Shown here piece by piece: positions 7,995 through 16,196 of a DNA stretch of 39,607 nucleotides. Position numbers and translations under genes: made by a program. Within the stretch, counting starts at the first letter, position 1. Each line of letters opens with the position of its first letter. Under the pieces are notes generated by a model that did no database searches, was not told where the DNA came from, and saw only the letters and a program-made list of their open reading frames with translations. This DNA is from Parafrankia sp. EUN1f (GTDB lineage Bacteria > Actinomycetota > Actinomycetes > Frankiales > Frankiaceae), in NCBI RefSeq assembly GCF_000177675.1, contig NZ_ADGX01000080.1, positions 1-39,607 on the forward strand, read 5' to 3'.

Positions 7995-8343
7995 ATGGAC
8001 GCGTACGAGGAGGCCTGGGGCAGGGAATATTGGGCGGTGGTCCGGCTGTGGTGGAACGTCTGGGAAGAGTGAATTCCGTTCCTCGACTACGACATCGAGA
8101 TCCGCCGCCTGCTGTTTTCGACAAAAGCGATTAGGTCGTTGAACGCCCGCTACCGGCGGTCTGTTCGTGCACGCTGACATTTCCCCAGCGGCCAGTCTGC
8201 GATGAAATGCCTGTACCTTGTGACTCGCAGCCTGGAACCCACCGAGGCGGGCCGCGCCCCGGTGGATGATCCGCTGAAAGCCAGCGATTGATGCTTTCGC
8301 GGTGACTGTCCGTGACCGCCCATCATCCGCCGAGAGCTACTGA
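7995..8343 (+). pseudogene. IS256-family transposase, C-terminal fragment with stops and a frameshift
   Basis: On the plus strand, from 7995, the sequence reads MDAYEEAWGREYW, VVRLWWNVWEE, a TGA at 8070-8072, then IPFLDYDIEIRRLL, SLNARYRR, a TGA at 8175-8177, then HFPSGQSAMKCLYLVTRSLEP. After a +1 shift near 8260 it continues RWMIR, a stop, then KPAIDAFAV and ends SSAESY followed by TGA at 8341-8343. This is the C-terminal third of a mutator-type (IS256) transposase of the FLDYDIEIRR subtype, carrying three in-frame stops and a frameshift. The N-terminal two thirds are missing. No terminal inverted repeats could be matched. Confidence 0.75.
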
Positions 8344-8642
8344 TCAACCACACCGGAAACACCGTTGCCGACGCAGTTCTCTCCGCAGGGTTGCGGGGCA
8401 TGAGCCACGGGGATACCGATCAATCTTCGGTCCGTGAGTCGCTCGTTGCTGGCGGCTGGATGCTCGATGAGGCAAAAAGTCGCGTCACGTGGTGAGTCCA
8501 CCCGGCGGCCACCGGAATCCCTGATTTCTCGTCCCGGCTTTCCGTTGTCCACCGATGGGAGAAATCACGCAACGGAATCGTAGTATCCGGCAGAGAGGGG
8601 TCCTTCTATTGGTGTGTTGAAATGGGCAGCTGACTGAGCTTC
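8344..8642. other. Gap after the IS256 fragment
   Basis: About 300 bases with no recognisable gene. A plus-strand frame is open from 8322 to a stop at 8495, with its only ATG at 8400 (31 codons, MSHGDTDQSS...) and no convincing ribosome site. It is probably IS end sequence or gene debris. 8496-8642 lacks any supported feature and lies downstream of the minus-strand phosphatase gene. Confidence 0.4.
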
Positions 8643-9302
8643 TTAGCCGGGCATCATTGATTCCTCTGAAAGGTGCTTCGTGGTGGCTTCGGTGGTAGAT
8701 GAGGCAGCCATCGTGGCGTTCCAGGCCGTGATTACGGGGTGACCGTGTTCAGTGCCGAGACAGCTGACGGTTCCTGTGTCGAGGGCGAAAAGAGCCCCCG
8801 CGGCAGGGGGTAGGCCCAATCGGCGGGCGGTAAGTACGCGCAGGAAATGGCCGTGGGCCACGAGAATCACATCTCCCGCATTCGGATCCCGGAGGGCGGG
8901 CGCGATCTTGGCCAGGACGCGGTCCGCGCGGACCGCGACTTGCTGCGGGCTTTCCCCGGGGTGGGCGTCCGGCCCCGGAGGAACTCCATCCGTCCATAGA
9001 TTCCAGTCGGGCCGGGTGCGGCGGATGTCGGCCGTGGTAATGCCCTCGTAGCTGCCGTAGTCCCACTCATGCAGGTCGTGGTCTATCTGTACATCGGTGA
9101 GGCCGGCGAGTTCGGCGGTGCGGGCTGCGCGCTGGAGGGGACTGGTCAGGGCGAGCGCGATGTGACGCTTGAGGAGCAGTGGCGCGACGGCGCGGGCTTG
9201 TTTTTCACCGCGCGCGGTGAGCGCCAGATCCGTATAACTGGTGTGCTGACGCGAGAGGGACCACTCGGTTTCGCCGTGGCGGACCAGGACGAGCTCACCC
9301 AT
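8643..9302 (-). CDS. Histidine phosphatase family protein (phosphoglycerate-mutase-like)
   Basis: A 219-residue cytoplasmic member of the branch-1 histidine phosphatase superfamily. The N-terminal catalytic motif LVRHGETEW has Arg8, His9 (phospho-acceptor) and Glu11. SPLQRAARTAEL (about 54-65) supplies the second Arg, HEWDYGSYEGIT the Glu-containing acid motif near 83, and VAHGHFLRVL (about 149-158) the second His. The whole core is intact and the length is normal. The last 20 or so residues are Ser/Thr-rich. The start at 9302 has a GGAAGG site about 10 bases upstream. It lies 281 bases downstream of the E2 gene on the same strand, with a hairpin between, so it may be a separate unit. Substrate cannot be told: members act on sugar phosphates, nucleotides or phosphoproteins. 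Confidence 0.82.
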   Translation of the reverse strand: MGELVLVRHGETEWSLSRQHTSYTDLALTARGEKQARAVAPLLLKRHIALALTSPLQRAARTAELAGLTDVQIDHDLHEWDYGSYEGITTADIRRTRPDWNLWTDGVPPGPDAHPGESPQQVAVRADRVLAKIAPALRDPNAGDVILVAHGHFLRVLTARRLGLPPAAGALFALDTGTVSCLGTEHGHPVITAWNATMAASSTTEATTKHLSEESMMPG

Positions 9303-9583
9303 GATAGAAAACCTTCCTTCGAGATGAAGGAGACCCTGTAGGAGAGGGTCGGGGGACTTTAGTAGTGGGGCCGCGCGCGCCCTGCCGCGTCGATCAGCCT
9401 GGTGGGGCTCCAGAACTCAGATTTGGGCAGTGACTGCGTGGTTGCCTCCGATGGGGCCTGTGTGGCAGGTGGATGGTCATGGTGTGTCCCTGAGAGGGTG
9501 TTTGGGGCACATCATGAGCGTTGCGCCAGTGAGCTGGCTGCTGCCGTGCCAGCCGCGCGTTCTGTGGCTGGCGTAGATCTCTT
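9303..9583. other. Intergenic region with two hairpins
   Basis: No gene is supported here. A 7-bp stem GCCAGCC (9548-9554) with GGCTGGC (9566-9572) lies 12 bases beyond the E2 stop and is a reasonable terminator for the dehydrogenase operon, though no T-run follows. A second small hairpin, GACCCT (9332-9337) with AGGGTC (9345-9350), sits in the leader of the phosphatase gene, directly before its GGAAGG site. The short minus-strand frame 9394-9657 overlaps the E2 gene and has no family signal. Confidence 0.4.
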
Positions 9584-10894
9584 TCAGCTGACGATCCGGA
9601 GTGGGGTCTCGAGCATCCTTGCGAGGTCCTGGAGGAATCGGGCGCCGGTCGCGCCATCGATTGCGCGATGGTCTGCGGACAGCGTCAGCCGCAGGATCGC
9701 GCGCGGTACCATCTCGCCGTCAACGATCCGCACCTCCTGGGTGGCGGCGCCTACCGCGAGGATCGCGGCCTCGGGCGGGTTGATGACGGCGGCGAACTGC
9801 TCGATGCCGAACATCCCGAGGTTGGAGATCGTGAAGGTGCCACCGCTCATGTCCGCGGGTTGCAGGCGGCCGGCGCGGGCGCGTTCGGCGAGCTCCCGAC
9901 CGACGGTGGCGATCTCAGACACCGGCCGCCGGTCGGCGTCGGTGATGACCGGCACCACCAGTCCCGATTCCACCGCAACTGCGATGCCCAGGTTGATCCG
10001 CCGGTGCCGGCGCAGGACGTCCCCGCCGAAGGACACGTTGACGGACGGGTTAGCGCGGATCGTCGTCGCGACGGCTTTGACGAGGAGGTCATTGATGCTC
10101 AGCTTGGGCCCACCGGTCGCGGCCAGCGTCTCGTTGAGGGTCGTGCGGAAGGCCGTGAGTGCCGTGAGGTCGACTGCGCGCGTGAGGTAGAAGTGCGGAG
10201 CCTGCTGCTTGCTCTCGGTCAGCCGCTTCGCGGCCACCCGCTGTATCCGGGACAGAGGGAGCTCGTCGACATCCGCCTCGGGTGCCGGGGACCGCGCGGC
10301 GTCGCGTGCCGTCGGGGTTCCGTTCGGAGCCGGGCGTACCGGCTCGGGCAGGACGATGCCGTTGCTCCATATGGTGTCGGCCACGTGTTCCACATCGGCG
10401 CGTACGATTCGTCCCCCGGGGCCTGTGCCGACGATGTTGGCGAGGTCCACGCCCCGCTCGGCCGCAATCTTGCGGGCTAGCGGTGAGGAACGGGGACGGT
10501 CTGCACGGCCGTCCTCCGCGCTGTCGGCGGAAGCTCCGGCGCCGTCAGTACCGCCTGTGGTGTCCGCGCGCCCGTAGGTGGTCGAGGTGGGTGAGGCCGG
10601 ACCGGGGGCGGTGTCCGACGCCGGACCGCCCGACGAGTCGGGGGACGACGCCGTGCCGGTTCCGTCGCCGATCACCGCGATGGGAGTGCCGATCGGCACT
10701 CTGCCGCCCTCATCGACGAGGATCCGCTCCAGGACGCCGTCGTCGTACGCCTCAAGCTCCATGATCGCCTTGTCGGTCTCGATCTCGACGAGTATCTCAC
10801 CGCTGGTGATCTTGTCGCCGACCTGCTTGCGCCACAGCGCTATCAGGCCGTCCTCCATCGTGTCGGACAGGCGGGGCATCGTGATCTCGGGCAT
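9584..10894 (-). CDS. pdhC: Dihydrolipoamide acyltransferase (E2) of a 2-oxoacid dehydrogenase
   Basis: A 436-residue core subunit. Residues 1-77 are one lipoyl domain, with the lipoylated lysine at 42 in ETDKAIMELEA. A Ser/Thr/Gly-rich flexible linker runs to about 135. The peripheral-subunit-binding domain (PLARKIAAERGVDLANIVGTG, about 139-170) follows, then the acyltransferase domain from about 213, with the catalytic DHRAIDG at 408-414 (His409, Asp413). All parts needed for transfer of an acyl group to CoA are present. The start at 10894 has an AGGAAGGG site. It follows the E1 beta gene by 39 bases in an lpd-E1a-E1b-E2 cluster. Acetyl is the likely acyl group, since the partner E1 resembles pyruvate dehydrogenase, but acetoin or branched-chain substrates are not excluded. 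Confidence 0.9.
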   Translation of the reverse strand: MPEITMPRLSDTMEDGLIALWRKQVGDKITSGEILVEIETDKAIMELEAYDDGVLERILVDEGGRVPIGTPIAVIGDGTGTASSPDSSGGPASDTAPGPASPTSTTYGRADTTGGTDGAGASADSAEDGRADRPRSSPLARKIAAERGVDLANIVGTGPGGRIVRADVEHVADTIWSNGIVLPEPVRPAPNGTPTARDAARSPAPEADVDELPLSRIQRVAAKRLTESKQQAPHFYLTRAVDLTALTAFRTTLNETLAATGGPKLSINDLLVKAVATTIRANPSVNVSFGGDVLRRHRRINLGIAVAVESGLVVPVITDADRRPVSEIATVGRELAERARAGRLQPADMSGGTFTISNLGMFGIEQFAAVINPPEAAILAVGAATQEVRIVDGEMVPRAILRLTLSADHRAIDGATGARFLQDLARMLETPLRIVS

Positions 10895-10933
10895 GGCCCT
10901 TCCTCGGATACTCGGCGTCGGTCGGCGGAGGTG

Positions 10934-11923
10934 TCAGCGGCGGCCGACAGCGTGCAGGGTTTCGCGCGCCGCGGTGAGGACCGAGTCGACGGACGGTAGT
11001 GCGGCGTCCTCGAGCGACTTTGCGTAGGGGAGCGGCACCTCGGCCGCTGCGACGCGACGCACGGGCGCGTCGAGGTGGTCGAAAGCGCCCTCGGAGATCG
11101 AGGCGGCGACCTCGGCCCCAATGCCGTACGTGAGCCAGTCGTCCTCGGCGACGACAGCGCATCCGGTCCTGCGCACCGAGCGGACGAGTGTCTCGCGGTC
11201 CAGCGGGCGCAGCGACCGCAGGTCGACGACCTCGGCTGACACGCCCTCGGCAGCCAGTTTCTCGGCGGCATCGAGGGCGACGGCCGCCATCCGGGAGTAG
11301 CCGATGAGGGTGATGTCGGTGCCCGGTCGGGTCACCGCGGCTCTGCCGATCTCCGCCGTCGGCAGATCCTCGGGCACCTCGCCCTTGACGTTGTAGAGCG
11401 CGAGGTTCTCGAGGAACAGCACGGGATCGTCGTCGCGGATCGCGGTTCGCAGCAAGGCCTTCGCGTCGGCTGGGGTGCTCGGGGCGACGACCTTCAGACC
11501 CGGGACGAACGCGTAGTAAAGCTCGATGTTCTGCGAGTGCGTGGCGCCGAGCTGCTGCCCGCCGCCGCCCGGCATGCGGATGACCATCGGAACGCTCGTC
11601 TGCCCGCCGAACATCCCGTAAATCTTGGCCGCATGGTTGACGATCTGGTCAATGGCGATGAGCGAGAAGTTGATCGTCATGAGCTCCACCACCGGGCGCA
11701 GTCCTAGCATCGCCGCCCCGATCGCGGCCCCGACGAAGCCTTCCTCCGAGATCGGGGTGTCCCGGACCCGCTTGTCGCCGAACTCGCCGAGCAGGCCTTC
11801 GGTGATCTTGTATGAACCCTCGAAGACGCCGATCTCCTCACCGATCAGGAAGACGTTGTCGTCCCGGATGAGCTCCTCGCGCAATGTGCTGCGCAGGGCC
11901 TCGCGGTAGGAGAGGACGGGCAT
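10934..11923 (-). CDS. pdhB: 2-oxoacid dehydrogenase E1 component, beta subunit
   Basis: A 329-residue subunit that with E1 alpha forms the thiamine-diphosphate heterotetramer. Diagnostic blocks are visible: FLIGEEIGVFEGSYKIT near 25-41 (the Glu that activates the cofactor), DTPISEEGFVGAAIGAAMLG (about 55-74), the conserved RMPGGGG with ATHSQN near 115-130, and the C-terminal transketolase-like fold with EVVDLRSLRPLD and VAEDDWLTYGIGAEV. The length is normal. The start at 11923 has an AAGGAG site. It lies 36 bases after the E1 alpha gene and 39 bases before E2. Overall similarity is to the pyruvate dehydrogenase E1 beta of alphaproteobacteria and plastids, judged by eye. Actinobacteria more often use a single-chain AceE, so the heterotetrameric form is noteworthy. 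Confidence 0.9.
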   Translation of the reverse strand: MPVLSYREALRSTLREELIRDDNVFLIGEEIGVFEGSYKITEGLLGEFGDKRVRDTPISEEGFVGAAIGAAMLGLRPVVELMTINFSLIAIDQIVNHAAKIYGMFGGQTSVPMVIRMPGGGGQQLGATHSQNIELYYAFVPGLKVVAPSTPADAKALLRTAIRDDDPVLFLENLALYNVKGEVPEDLPTAEIGRAAVTRPGTDITLIGYSRMAAVALDAAEKLAAEGVSAEVVDLRSLRPLDRETLVRSVRRTGCAVVAEDDWLTYGIGAEVAASISEGAFDHLDAPVRRVAAAEVPLPYAKSLEDAALPSVDSVLTAARETLHAVGRR

Positions 11924-11959
11924 GGGTGCTCCTTGCGGTACGGGGGCGGCCTGGATGGG

Positions 11960-13027
11960 TCAGAAGATGGGGTCGGCGGGGAGCCGCCGTGCCACGCTGG
12001 CCACCGGGGTCGCGTAGGTGTGGTCGAACAGTGTCGCAACGTCCGGGTGTGGGCTCTTGGCGGCGAAGGCGACCGCATCATCCGCGGCGGCCCGTCCCTC
12101 AGCGACGACGGTGTCGAGCTCGGCCTCGTCGAAGACGCGCGCGGCGGCCAGAGCGGCGCGGAAGCGGACCAGTGGGTCGGCATCTCGGGCGGCCGCGACG
12201 TCGTCCGCGGAGCGGTACCGGGCGGGGTCGACGACGGAGTGGCCCTTGAGTCGCTTGCTCACCGCCTCAAGCAGGGCCGGGCGGCTCTCGGTGCGGGCCC
12301 GCTCAACCAGCCTCGCCGTGGCCGCGTGGACGGCGAGCACGTCCGCGCCGTCCACGCGTTCGCCGTGCATTCGGTAGGCCGAGGCACGCTTGAACAGCTC
12401 CGGCTCGGCCGAGGACCGGTCGACCGTCGTGCCCATCCCGAGGTCGTTGTTGACAACTAGGAAGACGATCGGCAGGTTCCACAGGACGGCCAGATTGAGC
12501 GACTCGTGGAAGGCGCCGATGTTCGTGGTCCCGTCACCCATCTGGCAGAGGACGACCTCATCGCCCCCGCGGTATGTGACGGCCAGGGCGGCGCCGGTGG
12601 CGAGTGGTAGTTGGCCGCCCACGATCCCGTATCCGCCCAGCAGGCGGGCCTCGGTGTCGAACATGTGCATCGAGCCGCCCCAGCCCTTCGAGGTGCCGGT
12701 CGTGCGCCCGTACAACTCGGCCATGACCCGGCCTGGGTCGATGCCCTTCGCGATCGCGTAGCCGTGCTCGCGGTAGTTCGTGAAGAGGTAGTCGGTGGGG
12801 TGTAGTGCGGCCATCGTTCCGACCACGGTCGCTTCCTCGCCCAGGTTGAGGTGGCAGTAGCCGCCGATCCTGGCCTGGGTGTAGCCCTGCGCCGCGCGCT
12901 CCTCGAAGCGGCGGATCAGTGCCATCTGGCGCAGGTATTGACGCAGCGTATCCGGGTCCTCGGAGCTGATCGGTGCGTGGTCAATCGTCGTCGCTTCGTT
13001 CCGGCGGCGGGCGGTGCGGGTGGCCAT
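11960..13027 (-). CDS. pdhA: 2-oxoacid (pyruvate) dehydrogenase E1 component, alpha subunit
   Basis: A 355-residue thiamine-diphosphate enzyme. The cofactor and magnesium motif is complete: MGDGTTNIGAFHESLN at about 167-182, then NNDLGMGT. The upstream block GGSMHMFDTEARLLGGYGIVGGQLPLATG is very close to that of pyruvate dehydrogenase E1 alpha, and RLKGHSVVDPARYRS resembles the phosphorylation-loop segment (YRYRGHSMSDP in the family). Together these favour pyruvate over branched-chain acids. The start at 13027 has a GGAGGGG site. A Thr/Arg-rich N-terminus of about 25 residues precedes the family domain. It lies 15 bases after lpd and 36 before E1 beta, so these are cotranscribed. The complex would feed acetyl-CoA from pyruvate made by the sugar pathways in the same window. 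Confidence 0.9.
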   Translation of the reverse strand: MATRTARRRNEATTIDHAPISSEDPDTLRQYLRQMALIRRFEERAAQGYTQARIGGYCHLNLGEEATVVGTMAALHPTDYLFTNYREHGYAIAKGIDPGRVMAELYGRTTGTSKGWGGSMHMFDTEARLLGGYGIVGGQLPLATGAALAVTYRGGDEVVLCQMGDGTTNIGAFHESLNLAVLWNLPIVFLVVNNDLGMGTTVDRSSAEPELFKRASAYRMHGERVDGADVLAVHAATARLVERARTESRPALLEAVSKRLKGHSVVDPARYRSADDVAAARDADPLVRFRAALAAARVFDEAELDTVVAEGRAAADDAVAFAAKSPHPDVATLFDHTYATPVASVARRLPADPIF

Positions 13028-13042
13028 GAGGTCCCCTCCGGT

Positions 13043-14500
13043 TCAGCGGGTTCGTGGCGGGTTCGCGTGCACGGGCAGGCCGAGCGCGACGAGCGCGGCC
13101 TCCATGCCGATCTCGCCGAGCGTGGGGTGGGCGTGGACGGTCTCCGCGAGGTCATCGAGCGTCGCCTCGAGCGTCAGGGCTAGCGCGCCCTCCGTGATCA
13201 GGTCGCTGGCGGACGGGCCGATGACGTGGACGCCCAGGATCTCGCCGTGAGCCGTACCAGCGACGATCTTCATGAAGCCCTCGGTACGGCCGAACGTACG
13301 GGAGCGACCCAGGCCTGCGAAGGGGAAGGTGGCGACGGTGACGTCCATGCCGGCCTTCCGGGCGGCCGCCTCGTTCAGCCCGACGCTCGCGATCTCAGGG
13401 TGCGTGAAGGTCGCGGCGGGGACCACGCGGTAGTCCATACGGCGGTCGTGCCCGGCGACCACGTCCGCCGCGACGAGGCCCTGGTGCGAGGCGACGTGGG
13501 CCAGCATGGCCCGACCCGTCACATCGCCGATCGCGAACACGTGCTTGACATCGGTCCGCATCCGGTCGTCGACCGTTACGAAACCCCGCCGGTCGGTGGT
13601 GACCCCGGCCACGTCGAGCCCGAGGTCCCGGGTGTTGGGGACGCGACCCGCTCCCACCAGGACGACATCCGCCTCGATCAACCCGGGCTCCGGGCCGTCC
13701 ACGACCACGCGCAGCGGTGTGGCCACCTCGATGGCGGAGACGGTTGAACTGGTGAGTACACCGATCCCACGCGAGCGAAAGGAACGGGCTAGGGCGGCGC
13801 CGATCGCTGCGTCCTCGGCCGGAACCAGGGTCGGTTGCATTTCGACCACGGTGACCGCGGCTCCGAACTCGGCGAAGAGGGTGGCCCACTCGGCTCCCAC
13901 GGCACTGCCGCCGACGATGACGACGCGCTCGGGCACCTCGGTCAGGCCGAACGCACCGTCGGACGTGATCACACCCGGCAGGTCCGCGCCAGGCACCGGG
14001 AGCTCGGCGGGCCGTGAGCCCGTGGCGATGACGACATCGCGGGCGCTGACCGACCGGGTGGCCGTCGTGCCCGTGGGGGGCGCGGCGTACAGGGGCCCCC
14101 CGGGCCCGAGTGGCGCGTCGCCGACCTCGAGGATCTCGACCGAGGTCGGCCCCGTCATGCGGGCGTGGCCGGCGATTGTGGTGACGCTGTTAGCACGCAG
14201 AAGTCCCGCCACGCCGTCGGCCAGTCCCTTGACGATGTCGTCCTTACGGCGCCGGACGGCGTCATAGTCGACGGTCGGCTCGCCCGTGCGCACCCCGAAC
14301 TCGTGTGCTCGGCGGACCACGTCGAACGCCTCGGCCGAGCGCAGCATCGCCTTGGTGGGGATGCAGCCCCAGTTCAGACACACGCCACCGGGGCGTTCCT
14401 TCTCCACCAACCCCACGGAGAGGCCGTGCTGGGCGGCCCTGATCGCAGCGACGTACCCCCCGGGTCCGCCACCGAGGACGAGCAGATCGAAGTCTGGCAT
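13043..14500 (-). CDS. lpdA: Dihydrolipoamide dehydrogenase (E3)
   Basis: A 485-residue FAD-dependent disulfide oxidoreductase that reoxidises the lipoyl group of E2. I use the ATG at 14500 (MPDFDLLVLGGGPGGY) with a GAAGGG site; a GTG at 14542 would add 14 residues but has no good site. The FAD-binding GGGPGG lies at 10-15, and the redox-active pair Cys41/Cys46 in GGVCLNWGCIPTK. The NAD-binding GGSAVGAEWA is near 180, the second FAD motif VFAIGDVTG near 315, and the C-terminal active-site HAHPTLGEIGMEA near 455-467 (His and Glu). All catalytic residues are intact. A small insertion near 140-160 (DAPLGPGGPLYAAPPTGTTA) is unusual. It is the first gene of the dehydrogenase cluster. Confidence 0.9.
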   Translation of the reverse strand: MPDFDLLVLGGGPGGYVAAIRAAQHGLSVGLVEKERPGGVCLNWGCIPTKAMLRSAEAFDVVRRAHEFGVRTGEPTVDYDAVRRRKDDIVKGLADGVAGLLRANSVTTIAGHARMTGPTSVEILEVGDAPLGPGGPLYAAPPTGTTATRSVSARDVVIATGSRPAELPVPGADLPGVITSDGAFGLTEVPERVVIVGGSAVGAEWATLFAEFGAAVTVVEMQPTLVPAEDAAIGAALARSFRSRGIGVLTSSTVSAIEVATPLRVVVDGPEPGLIEADVVLVGAGRVPNTRDLGLDVAGVTTDRRGFVTVDDRMRTDVKHVFAIGDVTGRAMLAHVASHQGLVAADVVAGHDRRMDYRVVPAATFTHPEIASVGLNEAAARKAGMDVTVATFPFAGLGRSRTFGRTEGFMKIVAGTAHGEILGVHVIGPSASDLITEGALALTLEATLDDLAETVHAHPTLGEIGMEAALVALGLPVHANPPRTR

Positions 14501-14570
14501 GCCGGTGAGCCCTTCGACGATGGTCACCGCAGGGGAAGACACACCGCCCGCGCTGGGGTCGAGTGTTCTT

Positions 14571-14695
14571 TATCCGGAGCGCTGGGACCATGCCAAAATG
14601 CCCAGAGCTGGTGGTCGGCTTTTGTGCACCATGCCCAAGCGTCGACTCGCCCGCCGTCCGTCGACCCGCCCGCTCCGGATAGCGGCGTTCCGCCG
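14571..14695. promoter_or_regulatory. Putative control region of the dehydrogenase operon
   Basis: Between the PucR-type regulator (stop 14707) and lpd (start 14500), TATCCGGAGCG (14571-14581) is repeated exactly in inverted form as CGCTCCGGATA (14671-14681), about 90 bases apart. Between them the octamer ACCATGCC occurs twice (14587-14594 and 14628-14635), 41 bases apart, close to four helical turns. A small CGGCG/CGCCG hairpin (14683-14695) lies just past the regulator stop. These are candidate binding sites for the adjacent regulator. No confident -35/-10 pair was found. Confidence 0.4.
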
Positions 14696-14706
14696 ACAGA
14701 GGCGTA

Positions 14707-16053
14707 TCAGGAAGCGGGTGGCTCGGGAAGCCCCAGGGCGCTCAGCGCGAGCGACAGCTCGACGAAGGCTCGCCGGCCGTCGAGGCTCCGTCCGGTGAGG
14801 ACTGCGACGCGGTGCAACCGGTTCAGTACGGTGTTGCGGTGACAGAAGAGCCGCTCGGCAGCCACCGAGGCTGACCGGTCGGCCTCGAGCCAGGCGGTCA
14901 GGGTGTCCAAGAGGGGCTTGGCTTCCTTGACAGGCAGGGCGAGCACCGGGCCAAGCCAGGTGTCGATGAGCCGGCGGCACAGCTCCGGGGAGCGGACGAG
15001 AAGGGATTCTGGGACACGTTCGTCGATGCTCACAAGGCCCGACGCGTTGCCGGACACCGTGCTCAGCGTCAAGGTAGCAAGCTGGTAACCCAGAGCAACG
15101 GCGGCCAGGCCGCCGTCGACCTGTGCGGCGGCCGCACGCCCGCCAAGCGCCGCGCCCGCATCGGACGCCAGACTCGAAAAGGACGACGTCTCGGGCAGCG
15201 GGACGACCCCGACGACCGTATCGGCCCGTTCATGCCAAATCGACCGGATGCGGTGAGCGTCCAGCACCATCTGCGCGCGCCCGGTCGGTGACCGCTGCCC
15301 AGACAGGGCAGCAACTATTACTAGGTACCGCCCACCGACGGGCAGGTCGAGTTCGCCGGCTACGCGCTGCAGGAATGCCGCGTCGTCCGCACGCCCGGCC
15401 AGGAGGTCCTCGAACACCGCGTGGCGCCGTCGCTCGGCCCGGCGTAGCTGGTCAAGCTCCATCTGCCGGTACGCCGTTGACAGCGACGAGGACATGCCGT
15501 CGACGACGGTCCAGAGCACGGTCGCCGCTGGGCCAATAGTCTCCGAGCTCGCCCCGGTACGTCGGGCCGCACGCAGCAAGCCCTCCCACACGACTCGCCC
15601 GCCTAACCGGAAGGTTCGCAACATCACCTCCAGCGGGACGCCCTGCTCCGCCCGGGCACGGCCAATGCCCACCGCCACTTCGTCGTCTGTCACGTCCGAG
15701 ACCTCTCCCGCGATTCGTTCGAGGACTCGCCGCAGGTAGGCGCTGCAACCCCGACGCAGATCATCCACTGACACCGTGCCGTAGGCTGCGATCCAGGGAC
15801 GATCGCCCGCGTGGACGGCGCCAACCAGCTCGTCGGTCAGTGCCTCCAGGCCAGCTAGACACTCGATGGCGAGCAACCGCGTCGCCGAATCGGGAGATAC
15901 AGGGGTAGCAGCGGGTTCATCAGCGGCGGAGGCCGACGGTCTCGCCCCCTTCGCGCGGCTTGCCAGCAGGGCGTTGCCTCTCGTCCCGACGCCAGGAGGT
16001 GTGGTCACGGAGGCGGAAACGCGACGGGTGTCGCACCACGAGGCAGGCGGCAC
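14707..16053 (-). CDS. PucR/CdaR-type transcriptional regulator
   Basis: A 448-residue regulator. The C-terminal about 60 residues form the PucR-type helix-turn-helix: LLDTLTAWLEADRSASVAAERLFCHRNTVLNRLHRVAVLTG, at about 380-425, typical of the family in which the DNA-binding part is C-terminal. The N-terminal half (about 55-200) resembles the RsbT co-antagonist/RsbRD-like N-domain of actinobacterial PucR proteins. The middle part has the GGDEF-related region of CdaR, degenerate here. The listed start is a GTG at 16053 without a clear ribosome site, so the true start may be downstream, for example the GTG at about 16011. It is encoded just upstream of lpd on the same strand and divergent from the FUSC gene, so it could control either or both. 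Its effector is unknown. Confidence 0.8.
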   Translation of the reverse strand: MPPASWCDTRRVSASVTTPPGVGTRGNALLASRAKGARPSASAADEPAATPVSPDSATRLLAIECLAGLEALTDELVGAVHAGDRPWIAAYGTVSVDDLRRGCSAYLRRVLERIAGEVSDVTDDEVAVGIGRARAEQGVPLEVMLRTFRLGGRVVWEGLLRAARRTGASSETIGPAATVLWTVVDGMSSSLSTAYRQMELDQLRRAERRRHAVFEDLLAGRADDAAFLQRVAGELDLPVGGRYLVIVAALSGQRSPTGRAQMVLDAHRIRSIWHERADTVVGVVPLPETSSFSSLASDAGAALGGRAAAAQVDGGLAAVALGYQLATLTLSTVSGNASGLVSIDERVPESLLVRSPELCRRLIDTWLGPVLALPVKEAKPLLDTLTAWLEADRSASVAAERLFCHRNTVLNRLHRVAVLTGRSLDGRRAFVELSLALSALGLPEPPAS

Positions 16054-16196
16054 ACAACTGACGATCGCGAGACCACCATACGCCTCAAGTCGATCGCGTC
16101 TGCGAACTTCCTGCTACTCGACCTTCACGATCAGATCGTCGGGCGCGACGTCGAGCAGACGCCGCTGGGGTGCGTGTCGGGTAGGCGAGATGGTAT
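16054..16196. promoter_or_regulatory. Divergent promoter region, regulator versus FUSC gene
   Basis: A 143-base region separates the two outward-facing starts and must hold promoters for both. It contains ACGATCAGATCGTCG near 16127-16141, whose core CGATCAGATCG is a near-palindrome and a candidate operator. No confident -10/-35 boxes were seen. Uncertainty in both start codons means the real spacer could be longer. Confidence 0.3.

Noticed and set aside
8400-8495. Small plus-strand open frame (31 residues) after the IS256 fragment
   Set aside because: Codon bias is not decisive, there is no ribosome site and no recognisable product. Kept only as a note in the gap entry.
9402-10480. Long plus-strand open frames opposite the E2 gene, and similar long frames opposite zwf, edd, E1 and pyk
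   Set aside because: They are antisense shadows caused by high GC at third positions. The opposite strand encodes proteins with full catalytic motifs.
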